Below, piece after piece: positions 1-12,700 of a DNA stretch of 64,000 bases. A program made the position numbers and the translations under genes. How positions within the stretch are numbered: the stretch's first letter is position 1; every line of letters begins with the position of its first letter. The stretch covers positions 14,521,628-14,585,627 of the forward strand of contig NC_087075.1 of the NCBI RefSeq assembly GCF_026151205.1, in the 5' to 3' direction. Origin of the DNA: Bolinopsis microptera. Lineage: Eukaryota; Ctenophora; Tentaculata; Lobata; Bolinopsidae. Below the pieces are notes generated by a model that saw nothing but the letters and a program-made list of their open reading frames with translations, ran no database searches and was not told the DNA's origin.

Positions 1-139
1 GTTTTATAATCAATCAAGCGGTGGATGTGAACACAACAGGCAATTAATTCAGTGTCGAAATCATGTATTCGCCAGATTTTAAAATGGTCATTTTATGATA
101 ACTCAGCTTAATTTTGAACAATCAACTTGAAATTTTGGA

Positions 140-897
<758 letters not shown>

Positions 898-1267
898 TAT
901 AAATATAATTATATCGTAGAGGTCGCGTGACATGAGTGGTCACGTGTTAACTTTAAGCTCTGTGATTAGCTTCAATATACTGGTCACGTGTTCTACGAGC
1001 TCTCTTCTTGGCGCTATTACTGAAGGAACATTGTGTTTCATCCTTGCCAACGGTATTGAAACTTGAGTAAACTGAAACGCTTGGAAATTGTTTAAAGGCC
1101 TAACTCAAAATTCCACTTTGAAAATTAAGGTTATCATGGAATTCTACGTTGATTCAGTTTCGCGAATATTGCGAACTGAGATATGGGCGATTTTGTTCAT
1201 TTTTTGGGATTATTTAAACGCAGAATCAACAGTTAGGTAAATATTGAGCATATGGTATTTGGATCAT
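898..1267. other. AT-rich DNA, nothing recognised
   Basis: No convincing splice-flanked open frame, RNA gene or terminal repeat was seen. There are two CACGTG/CACGTGT motifs near 940 and 985. Confidence 0.4.
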
Positions 1268-1612
1268 AACTCATGAATATATACTGTTATGAACTATAAA
1301 TTTACTGAATTAAACTTAATCTACTTAATCGCTGTAATAAAGTAATGAAAATTGAACACAAACAAATGTTCGGCAGTACTAGTAGCACTGCTTAACTAAC
1401 TCGCTGGTGCACTTGAGCATTTGGTTACCATGGTTATGAGCAATTGTTTGAGTTTGACCACCCTGGCCTGGTTACCATGTCCTTTCTAACTTGCTGGCAC
1501 ACTTGACTTGCGGAATTGAAGGAATCCCAAGAGAACATTAGTAAGACCAGCAATTCCAGAGAGAATAACAAACACCGTAGGCAAACAGAAGTTTACCGGA
1601 AAAATAAAGGTT
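1268..1612 (-). pseudogene. Broken copy of the last exon and 3' flank of the four-TM gene
   Basis: This stretch aligns closely with 4868-5180, which is the 3' flank and last exon of the four-TM gene at 5062-7020. Read on the minus strand it still encodes VILSGIAGL, then TNVLLGFLQFRKSSVPAS and a stop at 1487-1489. The upstream part (around 1570-1600) carries small insertions and deletions that break the frame, and none of the other exons is present. It is best read as a partial segmental duplication. The 3' flank also includes one unit of the 27-bp repeat that forms the array in the intact gene's first intron. Confidence 0.75.
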
Positions 1613-2262
1613 CACTTCGTCTAAATCCAAGTATATGAATTTTCATCAAGATTGGACAAAAACAAAAAAATGACTGAGTTATGAGCCAAAAACCATATGC
1701 CCATATTTAGGCATACGCACCAAATTTGATCGATTTTTGCCCATAAATTGGTAAAATATTAATATTTTTGAATGAAACCAACTTTATATTAATATGGAAG
1801 GTAAGCCTATACTACACATTCTCTATGATTATCCTTACTGGGCCGCGCTCAGCCTGTCATTCCGCCAAATCTATATTAAATCTATATTAATGAACATAAT
1901 AGCCTGGGGTCCTCAGGTAATGATTATCCGCGCTCACTAAATCGCTCGCCCAAACTTTTTTCATTTTACTGGTAATTTTCGCATTGGATAAATTGCAAAA
2001 TTGGTTTGACTGTCAGGAGTGCTGGTTCTATCCTAATTACGTCTTTACACTTTGCTTCTCGGAGGAAGAAAGCAGCAGTGTCTCTTATGGCATTGGCGCA
2101 AAAGTTGAAATTGTTGGCATGGTTTGGGCGAGCGATTTAGTAAGAGCCATATAATACATATGAAATAAATCTTTAAACTGATTCTACTGATAATGATATG
2201 AATTTTATATGAATCACAGTGCTGGCAAGCACGACCGGTGCATTTATTGTGGGTATACTATG
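1613..2262. other. Intergenic, nothing recognised
   Basis: No supported gene. The only notable feature is the phrase gggcgagcgat, which occurs near 1945 in reverse complement and near 2126 in forward orientation. This suggests an old inverted repeat of about 190 bp. Confidence 0.35.
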
Positions 2263-2323
2263 TACCCCCTTTACTATTATACCCCCTTTACTATTATACC
2301 CCCTTTACTATTATACCCCCTTT
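2263..2323. repeat. 17-bp tandem repeat
   Basis: About 3.5 copies of the unit ccccctttactattata, immediately followed by the GC-rich double hairpin. Confidence 0.9.
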
Positions 2324-2346
2324 GGTACACGTTACAAGCCTCTTTC

Positions 2347-2410
2347 GTGCACGCGAAGCGTGCACTCCGGCCGGAGGCGGCGGCCGAAGGCCGCCGCCTC
2401 CGGCAGGAGT
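2347..2410. repeat. GC-rich double hairpin with two GAA loops
   Basis: Two perfect inverted repeats lie side by side. The first has an 8-bp stem (gtgcacgc, loop gaa, gcgtgcac; 2347-2365). The second has a 15-bp stem (2371-2385 and 2389-2403), again with loop gaa. The second is further enclosed by actcc (2364-2368) and ggagt (2406-2410), and a TTTTT run follows. It is a GC island in AT-rich DNA. It resembles the mobile GC-rich double-hairpin elements known from some organellar genomes. It could alternatively encode a small structured RNA. Confidence 0.8.
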
Positions 2411-4352
2411 TTTTCAGGCATTAAGACTCATCGGAAGTCGTTCAGCAGATTTATTTTTAGTTCAAAACATTCTAATTTGATGTCAAAGATGACAGGAATA
2501 AAAAATAGTTATGTTGAGATTTTTAAGAAATTTGCATAAAATACTCGCCAGCACTGTTATACGAAATTCGGTAAAAAACCCAAAATCGCCATATTCAGGT
2601 GCCTTAAAAACCATGTTAAAATCGAGTTAGAGATCTGAAATTTTTCAGGGCGTCTAGACGTTGACCAAATCGACTGCAAAAAAAGTTTCAGGTTTCAGGA
2701 ACATCGGGAAGTGGGTTTTCTAGAACCCCTGTTTTACGACAGATTGTCGTGATATCTATCTATATATATACATATATACATATATATTCAGGGATAGACG
2801 CTTTGCCAGTCAATTGTAGCCTGTATTTAATTGTCCATAGATTCAAAAGTTATAAAAGATACAGCCATTTCCGACCACAGGTCTTGAAAATAATTGTTTA
2901 CACTTTAGTTTACATTGTATAAACAAATTATTTGACGTCATGAACACCCCTTGATGACGTCATCAAGTAAACCGTTTTTAAAACTTGATTTTTGACAAAG
3001 TAATAACTTTTAACAAGAATTGCGCCCGTTGTTTCGTTTTGGCGGACGCTAGATTTCCATTTCACATTTACTTTAAATTTAAGTATAAGCTCCAATCAGC
3101 TCACTTCAATCTTCATGATATGATAATAATATTGATAAATTATGCATCAAATACGGGAAACACTTGAAATTCAGTTCAATTGCCGTAGAACTTAACTTGT
3201 ATCTGTAATTCAAGAAATTATCAGCAAAGGTAAACTATACTCGTGTACACATCAATACACTACGCGTGCCACGTACAAATTGGGCGTATTGCCTAATAGT
3301 AATATTATACATTACATGCATCATATACATTAAAACACAGTCGCGCCGCGCATTCATAGATCACAGGCTATCTATACATCACATCTCCGCAAGCAATCCT
3401 CGCGCGCGCAACTTTTTCGTTGCACGGTAACGGACGGAATGACATCATATTCAGACCCGCCTACTGCTATCTCCAAAATCCACGTTTTTCTGCAAAAACC
3501 TCCATTTGTAACCTTTCACTATTGCCTTTTTTCAAAAGGGTGAAAAGGAAAAAATGATTTAACACCATTAAAAAGTAATTTTATTCAAAATCTGAGGATA
3601 TTTTCATCTTAGATAATTGTTCAAGCATTCTGAAAATCTACCGGAAAGTTTTTCTAGCTTGCTCCTTCATAAAGATATTCGTCATTGAAGTTTGTGCTTT
3701 TTTGAAGAATTATTTTATAAAAACGTCAATTTTGCGATTTAGTATTCTCTGGTGTTGGGCCATGCCTTGGGTTGTGGAGCTCAGTTCTGCTTCCTATAGA
3801 TATAAATTGTGCATTAGGCTAGTTTTAAAGTTAAAAATCGAAAAGTTGCACACGTGGGGACACGCCCAAATTGATAGAAAATTGCTAAAATCACTGAAAA
3901 TTGCTGTTTTCGTCATTTTCTGTCAACTTTAGAGTGCCGTTGTGATTACAGTTCTTCTTGAAATACTTTGAAACTTTGCATGCTTATCAAGCTATATATA
4001 CAACAATTACATGCAAAATTTTACGGCGATTCAATATTGGATGCGCACGCAACGTCCGCTCAAAGTTTGCACGTGCGAAAGGTGAGAATTTTGCTCATTT
4101 GTGATTTCCAACAAATTCTGCTTTGCCACGACAGTTTAATGTCATTATAAATGAATTTAATGCCAACTTGAATGAGTATTAAGTGGCATATTCAGTCAGT
4201 GATCGACCGATATGCTTACCTAAACACAAGGAAATGTTTTTAAAGGAAAAATTTCGAAATTGTTGAAACTTCCTCCTTATTAATGAAGATATCAGTTTAT
4301 ATTTCGACTTTATAAAGTACCCTGACAGTGACATTATAATCAAAAAGAGATG
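2411..4352. other. Intergenic, with a 16-bp CRE-type palindrome
   Basis: No gene could be supported; the small open frames here lack splice context or recognisable content. The perfect palindrome ttgatgacgtcatcaa at 2951-2966 contains a TGACGTCA site, and a second TGACGTCA lies about 18 bp to its left (2934-2941). Together they would be a good pair of CREB/ATF-type binding sites. A mixed GC-rich patch with cgcgcgcgc lies near 3400. Confidence 0.45.
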
Positions 4353-4866
4353 ATATTTGACCAAAACCCATAATCATGGGTAGAGTGGACCGCTGCCAGT
4401 GTCTCTCTTTCCCAAACAAAAGGAAATGATATTAATTTGATTGACCGTTCTCAAATGCAAAATGATACCGAGAATGAAATCGGTCGCTCGCTTTTCCCAT
4501 TCATTTACAATTGTAATAGATTAAGAAGAACTACCCAAAGGCAGCTGTACTCAGCAATAAAGATTCAATAAACTTCAGCTAATTCAATAAGTAATAACTA
4601 CCACCCTTACCCCGAAATACTAGGTATCGACCCGAACGCAACCCAAAGAGATTTTTACAGCATCTGATTGATGTACCTAATCAATCGAAACTTATTACAA
4701 TTCGTAAGCCGTGAATGAATGGGAAAAGCGAGCGACCGATTTCATTCTCGGTATCATTTTGCATTTGAGAACGGTCAATCAAATTAATATCATTTCCTTT
4801 TGTTTGGGAAAGAGAGACACTGGCAGCGGTCCACTCTACCCATGATTATGGGTTTTGGTCAAATAT
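4353..4866. mobile_element. Fold-back (MITE-like) element with ~165-bp terminal inverted repeats
   Basis: The left arm (about 4353-4520) and right arm (about 4692-4866) are near-perfect reverse complements. They start from the outer ends atatttgacc and ggtcaaatat and extend inward through the block around cggtcgctcgctttt. The spacer is about 170 bp and there is no coding capacity. The right end sits within two bases of the point where similarity to the 1268-1612 duplicate begins, so insertion and duplication breakpoints coincide. A target-site duplication is not obvious beyond AT/TA. Confidence 0.9.
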
Positions 4867-5061
4867 AATATACTGTTATGAACTTAATTTACTGAAATAA
4901 ACTTAATCTACTTAATCGCTGTAATAAAGTAATGAAAATTGAACACAAACAAATGTTCGGCAGTAGCACTGCTTAACTAACTCGCTGGTGCACTTGAGCA
5001 TTTTGTTACCATGGTTATGAGCAAGTGTTTGACCACCCTGGTTACCATGTCCTTTCTATTT

Positions 5062-7020
5062 CTAACTTGCTGGTACACTTGGGTTGCGGAATTGAAGGAA
5101 TCCCAAGAGAACATTAGCAAGACCAGCAATTCCAGAGAGGATAACACACACGTAGGGAATCAGAAATTCACCATACAAAAATACCTCATCATGACTGGCA
5201 GCTATTATAGTCCACCAGATGAATGCGATTAAAGTGAGTCCGCCTGAAAAGATTAATAATAGTTAGCTTAGTTAGATAATATAGTTAAATAATAATAGTT
5301 AGATTAACAATGTTTATATTGTGGAAATGGTGGAAACTAGGTCATTTCGTCCCCGGAAATTTATCGTTTATGTGGAAAATGTGAAATGTTAATGAATCCG
5401 ATAGACTAACAATCTCAGAAATAGACTACCCGTCAAAGTTTATTTATTTTAAATCTGTCTTACTAACCCGAGATAAGTCCGGCGCCGAGAATCAATAAGA
5501 CGAATAGCTTTCTGTCTGAAAATTATTGTAGGTGAATAGTCGAGTGAATAGTCGAGTGAATAGTCGAGTGAATTTGATAAACACATGTCAACATCGAAAA
5601 TAGTGTGACTCAAAATGAATGACATTCAATGACATTCAGTGTTTGTGTTTAATTTTACATACTAATAAACAAATATAGCGTAGATACTATAAATTTAGGC
5701 TTATCTTAACTTACTATCTTTAAGAAATCCTAGCGTCATCATACCTGAAAAGAATATGTACAGTAAAACCCCGATTTACAGCGGAGTTTGGGGGAAAGGA
5801 AACATCCGTGTTAAATCGGGATTCGCGGTAAATCGGTTTCCGATAAATTGTAATTGGTGTTTTACTGTACCATACATATGTGTAACATGCTAGTAAGCAT
5901 GGAGGGTAAAATTATAGTCGGGAATTACGTAGTCGTTCTAAGTAATTTTAGGGGATGTTTTGAATTCATTGCTTATTAATTCCTTACTCTATATAACATA
6001 TAACTGCTCGATGTGAAAAAGAATATAAATTCACTAAAATAAGACTTACCAGTAGAGCTGACTACATCAACCAATCTCAAGAACGAGCACAACCCCCCGG
6101 CCAGGAAAGCCAACAAGATCTGAGCAAGTGTGTGGTTACCATGGTTACGAGCAAGTATTTGGTTACCATGGTTACGAGCAAGTGTGTGGCTACCATGGTT
6201 ACGAGCAAGTATTTGGTTACCATGGTTATGAGCAAGTATGTGGTTACCATGGTTACGAGCAAGTATTTGGTTACCATGGTTATGAGCAAGTATGTGGTTA
6301 CTATGGTTACGAGCAAGTATGTGGTTACTATGGTTACGAGCAAGTATGTGATTACTATGGTTACGAGCAAGTATGTGGTTACCATGGTTACGAGCAAGTA
6401 TGTGGTTACTATGGTTACGAGCAAGTATGTGGTTACTATGGTTACGAGCAAGTATGTGGTTACTATGGTTACGAGCAATTATGTGGTTACCATGGTTACG
6501 AGCAAGTATTTGGTTACCATGGTTACGAGCAAATATTTGGTTACCATGGTTACGAGCAAGTATTTGGCTACCATGGTTACAAGCAAGTATTTGGTTACCA
6601 TGGTTACGAGCAAGTATTTGGTTACCATGGTTACGAGCAAATATTTGGTTACCATGGTTACGAGCAAATATTTGGTTACCATGGTTATGAGCAACTATTT
6701 GGTTACCATGGTTACGATCAAGTATTTGGTTACCATGGTTAAGAGCAAGTATTTGTTTATTAGCAAGTATTTGGTTACCATGGTAACCATGTCCTTTAAT
6801 TAATAAATCATCACTTTTAGTCATTTCTGCTAATGTCTGGTTTTTAACTAAAACTATTTTTATTACCCAACGTGTTAAATTTATGAAATAATTTGTAATT
6901 TCTTACCATGACAGTAAAGAGTATGCCACTATGAACGCCGTATATGCACACACAGAGGAAAAGAAGGAAAGTGGCTACCGCCGCAGCAATAAATCCCAAT
7001 ATGTTTATAGACTTTTCCAT
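5062..7020 (-). CDS. Four-TM small membrane protein (unknown family), 4 exons
   Basis: Exons in transcription order are 7020-6907 (114 nt, starts MEKSINILGF), 6119-6050 (70 nt), 5744-5715 (30 nt) and 5243-5062 (182 nt, ends VPAS and stop TAG). All introns are GT-AG (donors GTAAGA, GTAAGTC, GTAAGTT; acceptors TTGCTCAG, TTTTCAG, TTTTCAG). The phases 0/1/1 close exactly over 396 nt, giving 131 aa. There are four hydrophobic stretches: exon 1, exon 2 (LLAFLAGGLCSF), and two in exon 4 (LTLIAFIWWTIIAA and IPYVCVILSGIAGLANVLL). There is no cleavable signal peptide and no motif I recognise. The protein may be of the MARVEL/tetraspan type, but I cannot assign it. The 30-nt exon keeps the frame whether it is included or skipped. 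Intron 1 carries the 27-bp minisatellite, which abuts the acceptor of exon 2. Confidence 0.75.
5761..5867. mobile_element. 107-bp MITE with TA target duplication
   Basis: The terminal inverted repeats begin cagtaaaac and end gttttactg, flanked by TA on both sides (5759-5760 and 5868-5869). This is the arrangement expected for non-autonomous Tc1/mariner/pogo-type elements. The interior (gcggagtttgggggaaagg, then aaatcgg repeats) reappears in degenerate form at about 50733-50795 and 51157-51215, so this is a family. It lies in the intron between exons 2 and 3 of the four-TM gene. Confidence 0.8.
6122..6745. repeat. 27-bp minisatellite, ~23 copies
   Basis: The unit is ttggttaccatggttac followed by gagcaagtat. 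On the minus strand it contains GTAACC-AT-GGTAAC, which fits the RFX X-box consensus GTNRCC(N0-3)RGYAAC. Its left edge joins the 3' splice site of exon 2 of the four-TM gene (CTTGCTCAG at the exon versus CTTGCTCGT in the repeats), so the array looks seeded from the acceptor region. Open frames in all phases here are repeat artefacts. Confidence 0.95.
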
Positions 7021-7384
7021 CACTAGTCACTACTCGGTACTACTACTTGGCCTTTCCACTATTCGGGGTTGATTTTTTCTTTTAAGTTGTTTTTCAGTTT
7101 TATCAGGAGATGTACATATTAATTCAACGAAAATTCCCGTGATATGGATTTAGCAAAGTAAATAATAAATAGGAGCGATGATCAAACATATTCGACTGTT
7201 CAGAATGGCATATTAGATCATTAAATTCTTCAATTGCAAGTTGCTTCCCTTATTTGAGTCATGACCCAACTTCTCAACGGTGTTAAAATATTACTGGGTC
7301 AGGACCCTCAATAGCTTCGTCGACACATAACAGGGGAGATACTAGATCTTATCAATTATTAGAAATTACCAGTTAAACCTTAAG

Positions 7385-8278
7385 CGCGTGTAAATAATTG
7401 AGACCACATGATAAAGGGTGGTAACTGGTAAAAGTAAAAACATTAAAATATCGTTAAATAATGTAATCGCAACGAACAAAGTTCCGTATAAAAGTAAAAG
7501 AGACATTTTCGTGAGGCTGCTAGTGAGCTTTCTGAGCGATTTATTTAATGAATCAACCCACGTCTGCTTATAACATTAACAATGTAGACATGAATCGAAC
7601 ATTTGAACATTCCATTATCAAATCAAAGAACTACTGGAACCAATAGATGTGAAGATTGGCGAGATCTAAATTAAAACCTGAAATATTGAGTGATCATATT
7701 ACACAGTTGTACTGTTGGAATGTTGGAGTGTTGGAGTGTATAAGAAATTAAGAACAGTTCCAGGTGCGCTGGTTCAGGTTACAGGTGCAGGTCACGTGAT
7801 CTTCACGGGGAATAGCTCCGAACGACATGTCAACATGCAGTTCAAGGAAAGCTCCTGGCACGGTGTAAAGACCACTGTGCCTGCATTTAACAAAAAGGCA
7901 CAATGCTCGTGTAAATAATTGAGACCATGAAAAAGGGCGGTAACTGGTAAAAGTAAAAACATTAAAATATCGTTAAATAATGTAATCGCAACGAACAAAG
8001 TTCCGTATAAAGTAAGTCAGACATTTTAGTGAGCTTTCTGAGCGATTTATAAAATGAATCAACCCACGTCTGCTCATAAAAATGTAGATAGAATCGAACA
8101 TTTGAACATTCCATTATCAAATCAAAGAACGACTGGAACCAATACACAATAGATATGAAGATTGGCGAGATCTAAATTAAAACCTGAAATATTGAGTGAT
8201 CATATTGCACAGTCGGACAGTTGGAGTGTATAAGAACAGTTCCAGGTGCAGGTCACGTGATCTTCACGGGGGACCACG
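7385..8278. repeat. Tandem duplication of ~400-500 bp non-coding DNA
   Basis: Copy A (about 7385-7904) and copy B (about 7905-8278) share the block starting gtgtaaataattgagacca. They also share a block around caacccacgtctgct and the end block caggtcacgtgatcttcac. Copy B is shorter. No coding potential is conserved between the copies. It lies upstream of the four-TM gene (7020) and downstream of MEMO, and 7021-7384 holds nothing else I recognise. Confidence 0.85.
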
Positions 8279-9336
8279 TGGTATATTTTGGTATGTATCA
8301 CGTGACACTAACTCTATTATAGGTAACTATAAAATTAACAGTTACAAGTTGGTTTGTATTTTTGCACTTCACTGTCTTTAGATGAGGCTTACATTTACCT
8401 ACTTCATTTTATTATGCAGTAAGATCATCTGAAATATAGTTAGTGAACTTAATGTGTAAAGTTACGTGTCTAACTTATTGTTTGTATTAACACGTTGCTA
8501 CGTTACTAGGATACCACGTGTCTACGTTGCTAGGATTGTAACAGATGGCCACGTTTTGTCCTTCGTCTGAGTATCAACCCTGAAACCGGATAACCCTGGG
8601 ATTAGGGTTTATGTAAAAGTAAAACCGTTTTGTACGGCTGCAAAACCATAAAAACCAAAGTCACGTGAAATTTTTGGGCGAGCGAATTAGTCAGAACTCA
8701 GAGCCCCCCCCCCCCCTCGGCTGATTACGTAATATGTTAACGACCCCAAAATTAAGGACAAAATTAGGCTGCAGTAATTCTGTTTTCAAAATCGAATTAT
8801 AATTCTAATAATAAAAGAATTTTACATAAAAAGATAAATACATATTGATATAATAATAAAACATGACCGACATTCGAGATTTAAATCAAAGGCCTAATTT
8901 ATGTTAAAGAGTTAATTGAAATTCCTAAGGCTTACGATAATTTAATCTTACTGCCAACTCCCCGATATAAAATAATCTATCCAAGTATATAACCTATCCT
9001 ATAATGTCAAATAATAAGTTAATACATAATTATAATCATACTCATAATACAAGATTCAATTCAAAATACGATAATCGTTATTCAAATTGGGGAAGCGATC
9101 GAAACTGATTTATAAAAGTAACATGTGCCTTTCACTTGAAACTTAAATAATTTACGACGCTACCGTATTACCAAGATTTTTAAAAACATCAAAACTTTTA
9201 GTTACAATTTCTAGACTTGCACAAGTAATACTACACACAGTCACGCAATTTGTGATAAGTTGCCAGAAAAGATATTGATACAGGAAGAAAAAACGCTTTT
9301 TCAAGATTATTCAACATGATCAACTCGGGGGAAAAC
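8279..9336. other. Intergenic AT-rich stretch
   Basis: No gene was seen. There is a run of about 14 C at 8706-8719 and several CACGTG motifs (8273-8290, 8513). Confidence 0.4.
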
Positions 9337-9342
9337 TTTATT
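9337..9342 (-). promoter_or_regulatory. Candidate MEMO poly(A) signal AATAAA
   Basis: The first canonical AATAAA on the minus strand after the MEMO stop codon (9734). If it is used, the 9-bp array at 9409-9721 is transcribed as 3' UTR. Confidence 0.45.
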
Positions 9343-9408
9343 AATATAGTCTCAGTCACAGAGCATATCATTATCATGATCCTCAACTAATAGTCAAGAC
9401 ACAACTTA

Positions 9409-9721
9409 CCATAGTTACCATAGTGACCATAGTTACCATAGTTACCATAGTAACCATAGTTACCATAGTTACCATAGTAACCATAGTTACCATAGTTACC
9501 ATAGTTACTATAGTTACCATAGTTACCATAGTAACCATAGTTACCATAGTTACCATAGTTACTATAGTTACCATAGTTACCATAGTTACCATAGTTACTA
9601 TAGTTACCATAGTTACCATAGTAACCATAGTTACCATAGTTACCATAGTTACTATAGTTACCATAGTTACCATAGTTACCATAGTTACCATAGATACCAT
9701 AGTTACCATAGTTACTATAGT
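9409..9721. repeat. 9-bp minisatellite, ~35 copies
   Basis: The unit is ttaccatag with occasional taaccatag or ttactatag variants. Where the variants alternate they create GTTACC-AT-AGTAAC, which fits the RFX X-box consensus. It begins 13 bp downstream of the MEMO stop codon. Confidence 0.95.
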
Positions 9722-9733
9722 CACAGACCACCC

Positions 9734-12700
9734 TCAACTAATAGTCAAGGCACCACTTGCGTAGCTGACGGAACTATCTCCCTTCTTCACACACCTGCTA
9801 CTTTGGGAGTAGTGCAGGAAAGAGAACTTGGCTTCACTACTTGGGTTCCGCGAGGAGTGCTCCTCTATCGTTGCCAGCAGCAACAGTATGGGTCGTCGTC
9901 CACAGATTGTGTTGGATGTTTTGGAGAGGTATGTTTGGAATGCGTTGGAGTTGAGCGATTCTATGGTATCCATTCCTGGGGGAGAGTTACCATAGTTACA
10001 GGGGATGGTTTGTCATTTGTTACGGAGAAAGGGGGGAGCAGCATTAATTGTTAAACACAACAGATAATTGCTGCAGAGAGTTGGTGTTGTTTGTCAGTAA
10101 GTTCAAAGTTACCTCCCAAATATTAATTTATCTCTGTGATTGGATTTAAAGTAATAATTAAAAGCAATATTAGCTATATTAAATTGAAAGTGTTTAACTC
10201 TATAATCTCATACCTAGTCTATCGAGTTTGGTAATTGCTTGCCAGATAGGAATGTCGTTTTCACCGTTCACATTGCAGTAACTGAAAGTAAACGGGTTAC
10301 AGGGTAGAAAGTAGATTTACAAAACTACGGCTTATCTACGGCTATCGGCTTATCGGACCTACTTGAACAGATATTAATTGGAAACTCTAGTATGGCGTTC
10401 ATTTTAATGTCCGATAAGGTAGTTCGTGAATTGGTTGAGAGAAGATAATTATTATCATTAACCCCACGTGGTGTTATATCAGCCTACGCGTAAATATACA
10501 TATCGAGGCTACACTACGTCATCGTTTGTGACTGTATGATGGTATTTTAGTGTCTACCTTGAATCTTCCCTTCTCAGAACAAAATGCAGCATGTTTAGAC
10601 AAAGCTATGTCAGCCAGGTATTTGTCGTTCATGGGCTTTGAAACATGACAATTCTTAAATTTCCCCATTTAAAATAAATCATTATAGCTACTACCAATTA
10701 AGAAACTTAAATTGATCACCTATCAAATGATGAGTTGTAAAAGTTCGTTATATTATTTAAAGTTACAATGATTTATAAACGCCTCCTAGGCTAGACGGTG
10801 AAACATTTCTTATATCATATTAACTGTTTGTAGAGTGAATTAACTTTCGTGAAACAGCCATCTTGAAAGTTGGATTTAAGTTTTTTTTAAATAAACTCTT
10901 CCATTTTATCGCATGAAGTTATCTTTAGCGATTGTTAATAAAAACAGTTTGTTCAATTATCTATCAAACGATTGGTAGGAATAGTCTGTTACATTACTTT
11001 TTGTGTGCCATATGTCTTACTATGTATAGGGCGACATTGTATATTATATATTATTAAATCTGTTGCCATTTTACTATATTTTGTGATAAAATTAAACAAA
11101 ATGGTTTTTTAACAAAAATTAAATTGCTCTCCAATCATTGCATTCAAACACAGTTTCATGCAGATCCAATGTGACGAGAAGTGTTTCACTGTCTAGCCTT
11201 GAACGCAAGTAGAAGGCTGGCCATTACAGTGATGACAACTCCGATTGTAAAATTGCAAGCCATATTGGGCCACCACAGGTCGCCCGGGTTGATCCCCATA
11301 TCAAGTAAAATAGTTGTGCCATTATATGGACATTCTTCATCACCGCAGTCCAGTGTTAGATCTTTGAACTCATTGATCATCATCGCGTGATATCCATATC
11401 TTAACCAGGACAGGTATTTGATGGGAATGAGGTAAACAGTTTCTTTCACGTGTTTTAACAGTCCCATCACGGGCATAAAGGGAAGAACTATACTCGCTGA
11501 AATGGCTTTTGCAGATGTTGGATCTTCTGCTGCCACTCCTACGAACCAACCTATGCCAGAAGACGTGAAACATGAGACCAGCAAAGAAACAAAAGCAGTA
11601 GAGAAAGCTCCTGCACTTATCACCAAACCAGACATAACGTAGAAGATGACCAAAGCAAGGAGCACAAAGGGGACGAGTGCAAGGAGTTCAAGTAACACAA
11701 CCGATATAAAGTATGGTAAAATCGTGTACAACCCGTTTTGGTACTCCCTTTTGATGATGTTTATTTCAAGTGCAATTCTTAGAGCTGAGAAGTTCATTGA
11801 TGACGCAGTAAAGGACAGCACACACATAAAGAATAGACCACTTTTGTTGGTACGAACTGAGGAGATGTCATTGTCCGTCCCAAAGTAGATGAAACCTAGA
11901 ATAAACGATATGATGATACAAACTGCAAAGCGTGCTCGGGTTATCCGAGGATTCCTGAGCCCTTCTGTGAGACTACGCCGAAAGGTTTCTGAAAGTTGAT
12001 CCCAGAACTTTGCTTTCAGTTTTGTTTCTATATAGCTGTTGTTGATATTCTTGAAAGCTTTTGAAGTTGATTCAATGTCAGTGTTAACTTTCGTATGGAA
12101 TGTTGATCTCTCGTAAGATTGGACAATTTCGGCACATCTTTCTCTACAGTTGACCTCGTCGTCAGATTTTATAGCAAGAGTGTAGATGAAGTGATCAGCT
12201 GGACAGTGGTACGGAGGACAAGTGTATCCAGCTTCTTCAAAGTGTGTCAGAGCATCAGTGTGACTGCCAAAAAATGCTATTTTACCTTCCGATAACAGAC
12301 AAACTTTATCAAAGAAGTCGTAAAGAACAGACGAAGGCTGATGGATAGTGCACAATATTGTGCAGCCAGATTCAGCCAGATCTTTCATTATTTTGATTAC
12401 GCTTTCTGCCATGAAGCTGTCTAGTCCACTAGTCACCTCATCTAAGAATAAAAGTGAAGCCCCAAAAATCAATTGAGTTGCCACAGCTAACCTTTTTTTC
12501 TCTCCTCCTGAAATACCTGGCCGGTCAACGTCTCCTACAAAACTGTTCTTTATTTTGCTCAAACCAACCTTTTGAAGAGCTTCAAGTGCCATAAGCTCTT
12601 TTTCTTTCCTTGGTATAAGTGGATCTAGCTTTAAGCTTGCATAAAAGAAGATAACTTCACATACTGTCATTGAAGCGACGAAGGTATCATCTTGTCCTAC

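Noticed and set aside
9803..10054. Plus-strand 83-codon frame
   Set aside because: It is the antisense shadow of the last MEMO exon.
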